A stretch of 64,000 nucleotides of DNA from positions 1 through 64,000 of the forward strand of contig NZ_JACVAP010000007.1 of the NCBI RefSeq assembly GCF_014851915.1, in the 5' to 3' direction. Origin of the DNA: Xanthomonas sp. XNM01. GTDB lineage: Bacteria > Pseudomonadota > Gammaproteobacteria > Xanthomonadales > Xanthomonadaceae. Shown here one piece after another: positions 1 to 8,391 of this stretch. A program made the translations under genes and the position numbers. The notes below the pieces were generated by a model. That model worked only from the letters and a program-made list of their open reading frames with translations. It was not told the origin of the DNA and made no database searches. The stretch's first letter is position 1; each line of letters begins with the position of its first letter.

Positions 1-127
1 CACGGTCGGTTTTGTTCCCGCGGACATAAGGCCGCACGTCGCGCGGCGGCAGCAGCCGGACCGCATGTCCGCAGGCCTGGAAGCGACGCCCCCAGTAGTG
101 CGCGCTGCCGCAGGCCTCCATCACCAC
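1..127 (-). mobile_element. IS110/IS1111-family transposase fragment
   Basis: Read on the minus strand, bases 127 to 1 give an open frame containing VVMEACGSAHYW, then RLLPP and YVRGNKTDR. This is the N-terminal DEDD-type region of IS110/IS1111 transposases (family pattern MEACGSAHYWAR...VRLIPP...VKRNKNDAADA). The frame runs out of the window at base 1. On the other side it is cut sharply: an in-frame TAA at 128-130 lies inside an attC-like sequence, so the first ~40-50 residues are missing. It is therefore a 5'-truncated, presumably dead copy, unless the rest is rearranged outside the window. IS1111-attC elements are known to insert into integron attC sites, which fits the junction. Family call is good; subgroup is inference. 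Confidence 0.72.
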
Positions 128-145
128 TTAATTCAAGCGTTAGGC
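126..145 (+). other. attC-like right half site (integron recombination site)
   Basis: The sequence CTTAATTCAAGCGTTAGGC, ending in the core GTTAGGC at 139-145, is the characteristic 3' end of an attC (59-base element), with the GTTRRRY crossover core. The left part that should pair with it is absent, because the transposase fragment begins directly upstream. A cassette-like gene starts 3 bases after the core, as expected for a cassette inserted after this site. Confidence 0.6.
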
Positions 146-148
146 CGC

Positions 149-628
149 ATGTTCCTACCGATCCAGCTTGTTGGACTTACAAGCAGCGACTTGGCCGACT
201 ACCGCGGCAAGAAGGTCTCGCGCATTGCGTGGCCGGCGTCGCAGTCATCCGATTGCTCGTGGCATCTCGAGCTGATCTGGATAGACGGCACGGCTTGGAC
301 GATGCGCAGTGTCCCGACAATGACGGAGTCGGGACATGAGATGGGATCGCTTAGAGTGGAGCGGATCCTTGCCCGCCTTCTGCCGATGGAGTTCGCTAAG
401 GAGGAGGTGAGCATCGATGACTTGGAGATTGCGTCCGTCATGATCGGTACCGCATCGGAAGCGGGAGTGAGATCCGATTGCGGCATCTCGTTGGTAGATC
501 GCGGCGGTAGTGGGTTGGCTGTTGTAACAGCACCTGCTACAGGAGCTGTCGCAGTTTTTTGGCTTGGAAAGGACCCTCCAGCAACGGAGTTCTTGCTCTC
601 AGACTTTGTGTGGAGGTCCCTTCAGTGA
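149..628 (+). CDS. hypothetical protein encoded in a gene-cassette context
   Basis: 159 residues from the ATG three bases after the attC-like GTTAGGC core; an upstream in-frame ATG at 65 lies inside the IS fragment and is unlikely. No family is recognised. The protein starts MFLPIQLVGL, has no signal peptide or clear membrane segment, is mixed alpha/beta in appearance with a Trp-rich stretch (SSDCSWHLELIWIDG), and ends in a hydrophobic patch (AVAVFWLG) and FVWRSLQ. Codon and base use are clearly less GC-rich than in the following genes, which suggests transfer. Tight packing between an upstream attC core and a downstream GCCTAAC motif at 659-665 is the normal geometry of a promoterless integron cassette. 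Function unknown. Confidence 0.6.
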   Translation: MFLPIQLVGLTSSDLADYRGKKVSRIAWPASQSSDCSWHLELIWIDGTAWTMRSVPTMTESGHEMGSLRVERILARLLPMEFAKEEVSIDDLEIASVMIGTASEAGVRSDCGISLVDRGGSGLAVVTAPATGAVAVFWLGKDPPATEFLLSDFVWRSLQ

Positions 629-658
629 TCGTTGTCCCGCGGCATCCGGCTGCGTGCG

Positions 659-674
659 GCCTAACAACGCCGTA
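659..674 (+). other. attC-like left half site, downstream end of cassette
   Basis: GCCTAACAACGCC, 30 bases after the cassette gene stop, matches the R''/L'' side of an attC (GCCTAAC). A possible partner, GGCATTGTTG around 735-744, pairs with AACAACGCC with one mismatch but lacks a good GTTRRRY core, so this attC looks degenerate or interrupted. Confidence 0.45.
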
Positions 675-1036
675 AGGAGCTTCCCGTCAACTCCGGATGC
701 ATGATCGCCTCGCCTGAGCTTTGAGGCTTTTGCTTGGCATTGTTGTCGTGGATGTTGCGGTGGTGCCACTCGCCAGAGTGATGGGCGATCACAGCGTTGC
801 CAGATTGCATGTCCTTAATCGGTCTTGTCGGATTGGTGTTTCTGATCCAGACCAGAATAAGAAAATCGCAACCGAATGCCTCTCTCGTTCATCGGATTCG
901 CTCATGCACGGGGATCAGCCGTGTCAGCGGTGGCGTCACTTTGTGAGTCAGGCTCGCTCAGTGCCGCTATTCCACAGCCCAGTCGCGTCGTAAGCTGAGT
1001 CGAGTCGTCGGGCGTACTCAACCAGGCACGTCACCC
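675..1036. other. stretch without a supportable gene
   Basis: About 360 bases of lower-GC DNA between the degenerate attC and the VOC gene. The only frame of length (TTG at 721 to 993) has no recognisable protein features or ribosome-binding site. It may be residual cassette or mobile-element DNA. Confidence 0.5.
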
Positions 1037-1048
1037 GTGGAGATGGCC

Positions 1049-1429
1049 ATGCAGCGTGTCACCGGAATCGGCGGGATCTTCTTCAAGTCGGCAGACCCCA
1101 AGGCGCTTGGCGCCTGGTATCGGGAGCATCTGGGCCTGGATGTCGCCGACTGGGGTGGCGCGATCTTCCCGTGGGGCGGCGCCGGCAGTGCGCCAGGCAT
1201 GACCCTGTGGAGTCCGTTCGCGCAGGACACGGACTACATGGCGCCCGGCACCGCGTCGTTCATGATCAATTTCCGGGTCGCGGATCTGGATGCGCTGCTC
1301 GTCGCGCTGCGCGCCGAGGGGTGCAACGTGGTCGACAGGACCGAGACCTCGGAGCAGGGCCGGTTTGGCTGGGTCATCGATCCGGAGGGCAACAAGGTCG
1401 AACTCTGGCAGCCGCCGGCCGGGCAGTAG
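1049..1429 (+). CDS. VOC family (glyoxalase/bleomycin-resistance/dioxygenase fold) protein
   Basis: 126 residues starting MQRVTGIGGIFF. The two beta-alpha-beta-beta-beta modules of the vicinal oxygen chelate fold are visible: IGGIFFKSADPKALGAWYREHLGL in the first half and FMINFRVADLDALLVALRAEG...FGWVIDPEGNKVELWQPP in the second, with the family's C-terminal metal-ligand Glu in NKVELW. The first-half His that some members use as a ligand is not evident, so the reaction cannot be named. GTG 1037 and ATG 1043 are in frame, but GGAG at 1039-1042 is well spaced for ATG 1049. It stands alone, at the point where normal chromosomal base composition resumes. Confidence 0.8.
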   Translation: MQRVTGIGGIFFKSADPKALGAWYREHLGLDVADWGGAIFPWGGAGSAPGMTLWSPFAQDTDYMAPGTASFMINFRVADLDALLVALRAEGCNVVDRTETSEQGRFGWVIDPEGNKVELWQPPAGQ

Positions 1430-1622
1430 CCCGGCGCCGCTCGGCTGACCGCGCACTCCGGCCAGCGTCGCCCGCAGCCCGGGCAACGCCTGTGCAGCGC
1501 ATTGCCGAACGGCATGGATGAAGACGGCGCCGCCATCGCGCGCCGATGAGCCGGCGACGCGGCGCCACTGCGCTGCTCTCCGGCCGCGCTGACGTGTGGC
1601 ACCGGAGCGCGACGGCCCGGCG

Positions 1623-2762
1623 TTACTGCTGCTGGTTCCGCACCGAGCGCAGCGTGATCACGGTGATCTCCGACGGCACGCCGATGCGCGAGGCGAAGCC
1701 CGGCCACAGGCCGGCGCCGTTGCTGACGTAAAGCTGCATGCCGTCCACCTGGTACAGGCCGGACACGAAGCCGCCGTTGGCACGCCTGACCAGCTGGTCC
1801 ATGCCGACGATGTGGCCGCCATGGGTGTGGCCGGACAGCTGCAGGGCCACGCCGCGCGTCGCATTGGCGCGTGCCGCGGTGGGGCGGTGGTCGAGCAGGA
1901 TCACCGGCGCGGACGGGTCCGCCCCTTCCAGCGCCACGTCCAGGTCGGGCGGCGGCTGCAGGTAGCGCACGGCCACCGGATCGGTGACGCCGACGATGGT
2001 CAGCGCCGCACCGGCACGGCGCAATTGCAGGTGGCTGTTCTCCAGCACCAGCATGTCCAGCGCGCGGAACGCCTGCATCCAGTCGTAGTACTGGCTGTAG
2101 TACTCGTGGTTGCCGGTGATGGCGATCACCCCGTCGGTGGCGCGCAGATCGGCCAGCGGACGCACGTCGTCGGCGCGGGCGGTGGTGCTGCCATCGACCA
2201 GGTCGCCGGTGATGACCACCAGGTCCGGGTGTTGCGCATTGCCGGCGGCGACCACCTGCGCGACCCAGTCGCCGGTCAGCAGGCGGCTGGCGTGGATGTC
2301 GGTCAGCTGCAGGATCCGGTAGCCGTCGAACGCGGCGGGCAGCCCGGCGATGGTCACTTCCACCTGGCGGACCTGCGGCACCGCCATCGCCTGCCAGGTG
2401 CCGTACAGCGACAGCAGCAGCGCGACGCCGGCCGCGCCCGGCCGCAGCATCGGCCGGCGCAGGACCGCGACCGCCGCCTTGCGGCGCAGCGCCCACAGCA
2501 GCAGGGTCAGCAGGTCCAGCGCCAGCACGAACAGTGCGGTCAGCAGCAGGGTGATGAAGCCGGTGCCGAGCGTGGCGATGGCCAGCGCCGGGATCTCGGG
2601 CGAGGCCATCGTGCCGGCGAAGCTGGCGACGATGCGGTGGTGCAGCGCCATGCCGTAGACGGCCAGGGCCAGCAGCAGGCGGACCGGAACCGGCAGCCGC
2701 AGCGGCCACACCACACGGATGACGAGGAACGACGCAAGAACGACTGCAATGACACTCAGCAC
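1623..2762 (-). CDS. membrane-anchored metallophosphoesterase (YkuE/YaeI-like)
   Basis: 379 residues from the GTG at 2762 (VLSVIAVVLASF); there is no ATG close upstream, so the start is tentative. Four to five hydrophobic segments fill the first ~150 residues. A calcineurin-like phosphoesterase domain follows, with the full metal signature: TDIH, GDLVDG, GNHEYY and SGHTHGGH. The second half lies on one side of the membrane and hydrolyses a phosphoester; relatives act on lipid or nucleotide substrates (UDP-diacylglucosamine or phospholipids), but the substrate here is unknown. Monocistronic and divergent from the GAF histidine kinase. Confidence 0.85.
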   Translation of the reverse strand: MLSVIAVVLASFLVIRVVWPLRLPVPVRLLLALAVYGMALHHRIVASFAGTMASPEIPALAIATLGTGFITLLLTALFVLALDLLTLLLWALRRKAAVAVLRRPMLRPGAAGVALLLSLYGTWQAMAVPQVRQVEVTIAGLPAAFDGYRILQLTDIHASRLLTGDWVAQVVAAGNAQHPDLVVITGDLVDGSTTARADDVRPLADLRATDGVIAITGNHEYYSQYYDWMQAFRALDMLVLENSHLQLRRAGAALTIVGVTDPVAVRYLQPPPDLDVALEGADPSAPVILLDHRPTAARANATRGVALQLSGHTHGGHIVGMDQLVRRANGGFVSGLYQVDGMQLYVSNGAGLWPGFASRIGVPSEITVITLRSVRNQQQ

Positions 2763-2968
2763 AGGACATCCCGGAGCATGGAACAGGAGCGACCCGCGGG
2801 GGCGGGGCGACGTGGGCCGGCCATGGTCGGCGATGTGGATGCCATGCGCCAGCGCGGGCGGGTCCGCCAGCGGGCGCCGCGGCGAAGCGGTGCCCGCGCA
2901 TGCATGCCATGAGACCGCGTCCGCCCTGTGGGAACGTGCGACCATGCGCGGCCTCACAGGGATCCTCA

Positions 2969-4141
2969 ATGCACCAGCCCGCACCGAAACTGCCCGGCCC
3001 GGCCGAGGCCAAGCGCGTCGCCGCGCTGCACGCCTACGGCATCCTCGACACGCCGCGCGAAGCGGTGTTCGAGGACATCACCCGGATCGCCTCCAACGTG
3101 TGCGGGACGCCGATCGCGGTGATCAACCTGGTCGATAGCGAGCGGCAATGGTTCAAGGCGGAGATCGGGCTGGGCGTGCGCGAGACGCCGCTGGATACCT
3201 CGATCTGCGCCCACGCGCTGCTCGAGCACGAGTTCCTGGAGGTGCCCGACACCACCTGCGATCCGCGCTTTTCCGCCAATCCGCTGGTCACCGGCGCGCC
3301 CGGCCTGCGCTTCTACGCCGGCGCGCTGCTGAAGACGCCGGACGGCCAGCCGCTGGGCACGGTCTGCGTGCTCGACGTGGTGCCGCGCACGCTGAGCGAC
3401 ACCCAGGCCGAAACCCTGCGCGCGCTGGCGCGGCAGGTGATGGCCCAGTTCGAGCTGCGCCGGATGCTGGCGGCCTCGGAGGAGCTGAACGCGCATCGGG
3501 CCCGGGTCCTGGCCGCGGCCGGACACGACCTGAAATCGCCGCTGCGTGGCGCGATGTACGCGCTGGGCAAGGCGGCGGTCGGCGCCAGCGAGGCCCAGCG
3601 GCAGGAACTGGACGCCGCCCAGGCCGACCTGGACCTGATCCGCTACAGGCTCGGCGAACTGATCGGCGCGGCGACCGGGCACGCCGGGGTGTCGGCCCCG
3701 GCGCTGGTGCCGACGCCGGTGCAGCCGGTGTTCGATGCGCTGGCGCGGTCCTGGCAGCGGGCCGCGGCCCGGCGCGACATCACCCTGCGCTTCCATCCGA
3801 GCGATGTCGTGGCCAGGACCAACGCGACCCTGCTGGAGATCGTGCTGGGCAACCTGGCCGGCAACGCGATCAAGTACACGCCGCGCGGTGGCGCGGTCGA
3901 CTTCCAGTGCGTGCAGGATGCGGCCGGGGTGCGGATCGAGGTCGCCGACACCGGCATCGGCATGGATCCGGACGCGGTCGAAAGCTATTTCTGCGCCTTC
4001 ACCCAGGCCGAGCCGGCCTCGGAAGGGCTGGGCGTTGGCCTGTGGATCGTGCGGCAGACCGCGCATGCGCTCGGCGCCGGAATCGGGGTGAGCTCCAGCC
4101 TGGGGCGTGGCACCCGCGTATCGGTGACGCTGCCGGCCTGA
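2969..4141 (+). CDS. GAF-domain sensor histidine kinase
   Basis: 390 residues from ATG 2969 (MHQPAPKLPGPAEAKR); longer in-frame starts exist but lie in non-conserved sequence. Residues ~15-165 are a GAF domain of the type with the opening ALHAYGILDTPRE. HisKA follows with phospho-acceptor His186 in AAGHDLKSPL. The HATPase_c domain has the N box (NLAGNAIKY), G1 (DTGIGM) and G2 (GLGVGL). There is no membrane segment, so it is a cytoplasmic sensor. No response regulator is adjacent, making it an orphan kinase. The downstream gene is convergent. Confidence 0.88.
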   Translation: MHQPAPKLPGPAEAKRVAALHAYGILDTPREAVFEDITRIASNVCGTPIAVINLVDSERQWFKAEIGLGVRETPLDTSICAHALLEHEFLEVPDTTCDPRFSANPLVTGAPGLRFYAGALLKTPDGQPLGTVCVLDVVPRTLSDTQAETLRALARQVMAQFELRRMLAASEELNAHRARVLAAAGHDLKSPLRGAMYALGKAAVGASEAQRQELDAAQADLDLIRYRLGELIGAATGHAGVSAPALVPTPVQPVFDALARSWQRAAARRDITLRFHPSDVVARTNATLLEIVLGNLAGNAIKYTPRGGAVDFQCVQDAAGVRIEVADTGIGMDPDAVESYFCAFTQAEPASEGLGVGLWIVRQTAHALGAGIGVSSSLGRGTRVSVTLPA

Positions 4142-4242
4142 GCCGGCCGGCGCCGGTCGGCCCTCGCTGTGCTGCGCGGATCACGGATGGGCCGTCCCGC
4201 CTCGTGCGCCGGGCATCGCGCTGGCAGGGCCCTCGCCGACAC

Positions 4243-5193
4243 TCAGTGCGCGACCACCTGCTGCAGCGTCGGCCGGCGGTGCGCGGCCAGGCAGGTGACC
4301 ACGCTGGCGATGGCCAGGACGAACGCAGCGGCTTCCAGCAGCGTCGGCCAGCGGGCGTCCCACAGGAAGCCGTAGACCAGCGCGAACAGCGTCTCGAACA
4401 GGATCATCTGCCCGACCAGGGTCAGCGGCAGCAGCCGGCTCATCCGGTTCCACAGCGCGTTGCCGATGATCGAGGCGACCAGCGCCACGCCGGCGGACAC
4501 GCCGATCAGCTTGGCCCAGGCCGCGCCGTTCTGCGGTTCGGGTGACAGCAGCACCGCCAGCGGGATCAGCGCCACGGTCAGCAGGGCGGTGACCAGGCCG
4601 GTCAGCAGGTTCCATTCGTGCACCGAGACGTGGTCCAGCCGCACCAGCCAGCGGCTGTTGCCGACCGCGTAGCAGGTCCACGACACCAGCGCGCCGACCG
4701 CGCAGCCCAGGCCGAGCAGCTGCCGCGACACCGAGCCGGACGCCGGCATCGCCAGCGCCTGCCAGCCGATGCACAGCGCGCCGGCCACGCACAGCGCCAG
4801 CGACGGCCGCAGCCGGCGCAGCGGCACCGCCCCCTGGTCGCGGCTGCCGACGATCGTCACCGCCACCGGCAGGAAGCCGATCACCAGCGAGGTCATCGCG
4901 ATGCCGCCGCTCTGCACCGCGGCCGACAGCAGCAGGTAGTAGACGACGTTGCCGGCCAGTGCCAGCCACACCAGCGCCAGCCATTCGCGGCGGCCCAGCC
5001 GCGGCAGCAGGCCGCGCAGCAGCGGTGCGATCAGCAGCGCCGAGAACAGGCCGTAGAACAGGTAGCGGCCGATGGTCAGGTGCAGCGGACCGAACTCGTG
5101 GACCAGCGCCGGCGCCAGGAACACCAGGCCCCACAGCGCGCCGGCACCGATGCCACAGGCCACGCCCACCACGGTGTTGTTGCTGCCTGCCAT
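4243..5193 (-). CDS. EamA/DMT-family transporter
   Basis: 316 residues with about ten hydrophobic helices arranged as two EamA repeats (first half VVGVACGIGAGALWGLVFLAP..., second half LLGLGCAVGALVSWTCYAVGN...). This is the drug/metabolite transporter fold, usually exporting amino acids or small metabolites. It lies 36 bases downstream of an AraC-type regulator on the same strand, so the two probably form an operon in which the regulator controls the exporter. Substrate cannot be deduced. Confidence 0.87.
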   Translation of the reverse strand: MAGSNNTVVGVACGIGAGALWGLVFLAPALVHEFGPLHLTIGRYLFYGLFSALLIAPLLRGLLPRLGRREWLALVWLALAGNVVYYLLLSAAVQSGGIAMTSLVIGFLPVAVTIVGSRDQGAVPLRRLRPSLALCVAGALCIGWQALAMPASGSVSRQLLGLGCAVGALVSWTCYAVGNSRWLVRLDHVSVHEWNLLTGLVTALLTVALIPLAVLLSPEPQNGAAWAKLIGVSAGVALVASIIGNALWNRMSRLLPLTLVGQMILFETLFALVYGFLWDARWPTLLEAAAFVLAIASVVTCLAAHRRPTLQQVVAH

Positions 5194-5229
5194 GCCGGCT
5201 CCGGACCTCGGGAAGGCGCGCAGCGTACG

Positions 5230-6015
5230 TCAGCCGGATCGGCCGGTCTTGTCCGCGTCTCGCCTGGTCTGGGCCTGCTCTCCTGCCTGGCGGCGGTAGG
5301 CCGCCGGCGTCGTCCCGGTCGCATGGCGCATCGCGCGGGTCAGCGCGCTCTGGTCGGCGTAGCCGTGGCGCAGGGCGATCTCGGCGATCGGCAGGGTGCT
5401 GCCGGCCAGCAGCTGCCGTACCCGCGCCAGCCGCAGCGCCGACAGCCAGGCATGCGGCGTCTGGCCCAGCTCCTGCTGGAACAGCGCGTGCACGCGGCTG
5501 GCGCTGAGGCCGAGGTGCGCGCCCATCGTCTCCACACTCCACGCCCGGCCGGGCGCGGCCTCGATCGCCGCGACCAGGCCAGCCAGCCGCGACCGTGGCC
5601 GCGGCGCATCGCCGAGCAGGGCATCGATGAGCAGCGGGAGCCACAGCGCCAGCCGCTGCGGCGCCATTGCGCCGCGGGCCAGGACATGGCCCATGTAGTC
5701 GACCAGGCTGCCGGCCTCGGCGTCCAGCGGCCGATAGGGACGCAGCGCGAGGCGCTCCAGCACGCTGTCTTCCAATGCCCGCTGCGGCAGGTCCAGGATC
5801 AGCGCGCGGTTGACGTGCCGGCTGACCTGGTCGTGGCGCGCGCCGGCTTCCACGTAGGCGGCGGTGCTGCGGTCGACCACCGCCTCGTGCCCAGCGATAT
5901 CCATGCTCAGCTGGCCCGCCAGCGGCAGCACGATCTGGGCGAAGTCATGCCGGTCCACGGTGCTGTCGGCGCCGTAGGAACGCACGTGGATCAGCGGATG
6001 GACGGCGGTCGCCAT
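5230..6015 (-). CDS. AraC-family transcriptional regulator
   Basis: 261 residues. The first ~130 form a cupin-like sensor region (HDFAQIVLPLAGQLSMDIAG...). The C-terminal ~100 are the double helix-turn-helix of AraC/XylS, including WSVETMGAHLGLSASRVHALF and the signature IAEIALRHGYADQSALTRAM followed by GTTPAAYR. Starts at ATG 6015. It is the first gene of the unit that continues into the EamA transporter, whose expression it probably controls. TAGCAT upstream (6067-6072 region, minus strand) is a possible -10. Confidence 0.88.
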   Translation of the reverse strand: MATAVHPLIHVRSYGADSTVDRHDFAQIVLPLAGQLSMDIAGHEAVVDRSTAAYVEAGARHDQVSRHVNRALILDLPQRALEDSVLERLALRPYRPLDAEAGSLVDYMGHVLARGAMAPQRLALWLPLLIDALLGDAPRPRSRLAGLVAAIEAAPGRAWSVETMGAHLGLSASRVHALFQQELGQTPHAWLSALRLARVRQLLAGSTLPIAEIALRHGYADQSALTRAMRHATGTTPAAYRRQAGEQAQTRRDADKTGRSG

Positions 6016-6269
6016 GGGTCAGGTGCCGGGGGAGAGCGACGGCTGGAGGGCCGCCAACCTGCCGCATGCTAGGCCGCGCGCGTGCACGCCGCCATCACAC
6101 GAAAGCATGGGGTCGGCGCGGTGTCGGCACCCGGACCGGGCCGGTCCTGGCACGCCGCCACGTGGCGAGCGCGTTGTCACGGCGCGCACGGCAGCGGCGC
6201 ACGCCACGGACCCTCACCGGCACGGAACGGCCGTGTCCGTCGTCGTGATCCGTCGCCGGGGCGTCGCGT

Positions 6270-6503
6270 TCAGCCGCCGACCAGGCCGCCCCCCGCCTTC
6301 CCGGGCAGCCCGTCGTCGTCTTCGTCCGGCGCGTGATCGGGATCGGCGGCGGCGTCCAGGTCGCCCAGCTCCGGGTTCAGTCCGCCGGCGGGCGGATGCG
6401 GATCGGTGTCCGTGCCTGGCTGCACGCGCTGTCCTGCGGGACCCGTCCGTTCGGTTTGATCTGCGTCGCGCGCATCGTCGCGCGCTGGATTGTGTGGGCG
6501 CAT
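6270..6503 (-). CDS. small acidic hypothetical protein
   Basis: 77 residues, starting MRPHNPARDDARD, with a well placed GAGGA seven bases before the ATG. Rich in Asp, Pro and Gly with an acidic centre (DLDAAADPDHAPDEDDD) and a GLPGKAGGGLVGG tail. Low complexity and probably disordered; no signal peptide or membrane segment. Short proteins with this tail occur in xanthomonads, but I know of no function. It is separated from its neighbours by more than 250 bases on each side. Confidence 0.5.
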   Translation of the reverse strand: MRPHNPARDDARDADQTERTGPAGQRVQPGTDTDPHPPAGGLNPELGDLDAAADPDHAPDEDDDGLPGKAGGGLVGG

Positions 6504-6860
6504 CGCTGTGTCCTCGGGTGCGGATGCGGCAGCGTGACCGGCGCTGCGTGATGCGCGTGCCTGCGGGGGGCACTGCGTCTGCGCGGGAACGCGCGGGATC
6601 CGGCATACACGTCGGCGCGGTCGCCGGCGCCGCGGCCCCTGCCTCGACGTGCGGTGGCCGATGACCGACACGATCGCGGGATCGCGGGATCGCGGGTGCG
6701 GCGCCGGCCGGGCCTCCATGCCGGCACCGTCGTGGCGCTGCGGGCGCGCCCGATCCGGACCGCCCGCGCTCCGCGCCGGCCACGCGACGCCGGCCGCGTT
6801 CCCGTGCCGTCCGAGCCCGGATGCGTCACACCGTGCTGCCGCCATGGCCGCGGCGGGAGG

Positions 6861-6877
6861 TGCGACAAAACGCCGCA
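6861..6877 (+). promoter_or_regulatory. RegA/PrrA-type box, lipoprotein promoter
   Basis: TGCGAC-AAAAC-GCCGCA, an inverted repeat matching TGCGNC-N5-GNCGCA. It ends 22 bases before TACCCT (6900-6905), a weak -10, and 56 bases before the start codon of the lipoprotein gene. No good -35 is present, as expected for an activator-dependent promoter. The rest of 6504-6933 shows no gene. Confidence 0.6.
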
Positions 6878-6933
6878 GTGCCCGCAGCGGACCCCGCGGT
6901 ACCCTGTCGCGCATTGCCCGGCGAGCCCCTCCG

Positions 6934-8274
6934 ATGTCCCTCCGATCCGCGCGCTGCGCCGTCAGCCTGGTGCTGCCCGTCCTGCTGCTCGCCGCCTGCC
7001 AGCGCGATGCCGCCCCGGCCGACGCCGCCGCCTTCAGCCGGGTCGACGCCTGGACGCTGCCGGTGCAGGGCGAAGCCGCCCATCCCGACCTGACCACCAC
7101 CCCGGCCGGCGACCTGCTGCTGGGCTGGGTGGAACCGGCCGGCGACGGACGGCACGTGCTGGCGCTGAGCACGAGCGCGCCGCGGATCGAGGCGGGTGCC
7201 TCGCCGTGGACCCCGCGCATGCGGGTGGCGGCAGGCGACGACTGGTTCCTCAACTGGGCCGACACGCCGCACGTCTACGCGCTGGAGGACGGCTCGCTGT
7301 GGGCGCACTGGCTGCGCAGCACCGGCCCGGCGCGGATGGACTACGGCATCGACCTGGTGCGCTCCACCGATGGCGGCGCGACCTGGTCGGCGCCGCAGAT
7401 GGTCAACCTGGAACGCTCCAGGGGCGACCACGGCTTCGTGACCTTCTGGCGGCAGGGCGCCAGCCAGCTCGGCATGGCCTGGCTCGACAGCCGCCAGCGT
7501 GCGGCCCTCGCTGCGCGCACCGCCAACAGCGAACAGCCCGGTGCAGGACACGATGCCCATGCCCATTCCGCAGCCGACGGGCACGTCGCCCATCACGGAC
7601 ACGGCCGCGACGCGATGATGCTGCGCGCGGCGATCCATGACGGCACGGGCAGCAAGGTGCAGGAATGGCCGCTGGACGACTCCACCTGCGACTGCTGCAC
7701 CACGTCCTCAGCGATGACCGACCGTGGCGTGGTGGTGGTCTACCGCGGGCGCAGCAGCACGGAGGTGCGCGACACCCGCCTGGTCCGCCTTGAAGGCGAT
7801 GCCTGGACCGCGCCGCGCGATGTCCACGCCGACGGCTGGCTGATCGCCGGCTGCCCGGTGAACGGGCCGGTGGTCGCCGCCGAGGGCAACACGGTGTGGG
7901 TGGCCTGGTACACCGAAGCCGATGGCGTGCCGGAGCTGCGCGCCGCGCGCTCCGACGATGCCGGCGATACCTTCGCCGCGCCGGTGACGGTCGCGAAAGG
8001 CGGGCCGGTACTGGGCCGGGCCAGCATCGCGCTGGCCGACGACCACGTGCTGGTGAGCTGGCTGGAGGAAATGCCGGACCAGTCGCAGCGCATGCTGCTG
8101 GGCCGCTACGACCGTGCGCTGGGCAACGCGCGCCGGATCGAGGCCGGCACCCTGGCCGCGCGCGGCCGCGCCAGCGGCATGCCGCGCCTGGCGGTGGCCG
8201 GCGATGCGGCCTGGCTGGTCTGGACCGACGTGCGCGACGGCGCGCCGGTGCTGCGCGGCGTGCGCGCGCACTGA
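6934..8274 (+). CDS. BNR/sialidase-like lipoprotein with His-rich insert and CxCC motif
   Basis: 446 residues from ATG 6934. A lipoprotein signal peptide is clear (LPVLLLAAC, lipidated Cys22). The body is a six-bladed-propeller-like exo-sialidase fold, with Asp boxes at RSTDGGATW (143-151) and RSDDAGDTF (339-347). The usual sialidase Arg triad and Tyr nucleophile are not obvious, so glycosidase activity is doubtful. Two features suggest metal binding: a His-rich insert at 206-224 (seven His) and STCDCC at 251-255, plus Cys307. It lies 117 bases before the TonB receptor gene and has its own copy of the shared regulatory palindrome. I infer an envelope metal-binding or delivery partner of that receptor; the propeller fold and lipidation are firmer than the metal role. 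Confidence 0.7.
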   Translation: MSLRSARCAVSLVLPVLLLAACQRDAAPADAAAFSRVDAWTLPVQGEAAHPDLTTTPAGDLLLGWVEPAGDGRHVLALSTSAPRIEAGASPWTPRMRVAAGDDWFLNWADTPHVYALEDGSLWAHWLRSTGPARMDYGIDLVRSTDGGATWSAPQMVNLERSRGDHGFVTFWRQGASQLGMAWLDSRQRAALAARTANSEQPGAGHDAHAHSAADGHVAHHGHGRDAMMLRAAIHDGTGSKVQEWPLDDSTCDCCTTSSAMTDRGVVVVYRGRSSTEVRDTRLVRLEGDAWTAPRDVHADGWLIAGCPVNGPVVAAEGNTVWVAWYTEADGVPELRAARSDDAGDTFAAPVTVAKGGPVLGRASIALADDHVLVSWLEEMPDQSQRMLLGRYDRALGNARRIEAGTLAARGRASGMPRLAVAGDAAWLVWTDVRDGAPVLRGVRAH

Positions 8275-8281
8275 GGCGGTC

Positions 8282-8298
8282 TGCGACATTCGGTCGCA
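8282..8298 (+). promoter_or_regulatory. RegA/PrrA-type box, TonB receptor promoter
   Basis: TGCGAC-ATTCG-GTCGCA, a perfect inverted repeat (extended by C/G to 8281-8299). The core fits GNGRCRTTNNGNCGC, the RegR/PrrA binding pattern, at every fixed base. It ends 23 bases before TAGAGT (8322-8327), a possible -10, and 93 bases before the receptor start. Confidence 0.72.
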
Positions 8299-8391
8299 GG
8301 GGCAGGCGCGGGACGCGGCGCTAGAGTGGCCGCGCCATGGGGACCGGCGACAGCGCGGACGTGGCACCCCCACTTCCGAAGAACGCATCGC

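Noticed and set aside
721-993. 90-codon plus-strand frame after the degenerate attC
   Set aside because: Starts at TTG without a ribosome-binding site and has no recognisable features; could be a decayed cassette but not supportable as a gene.
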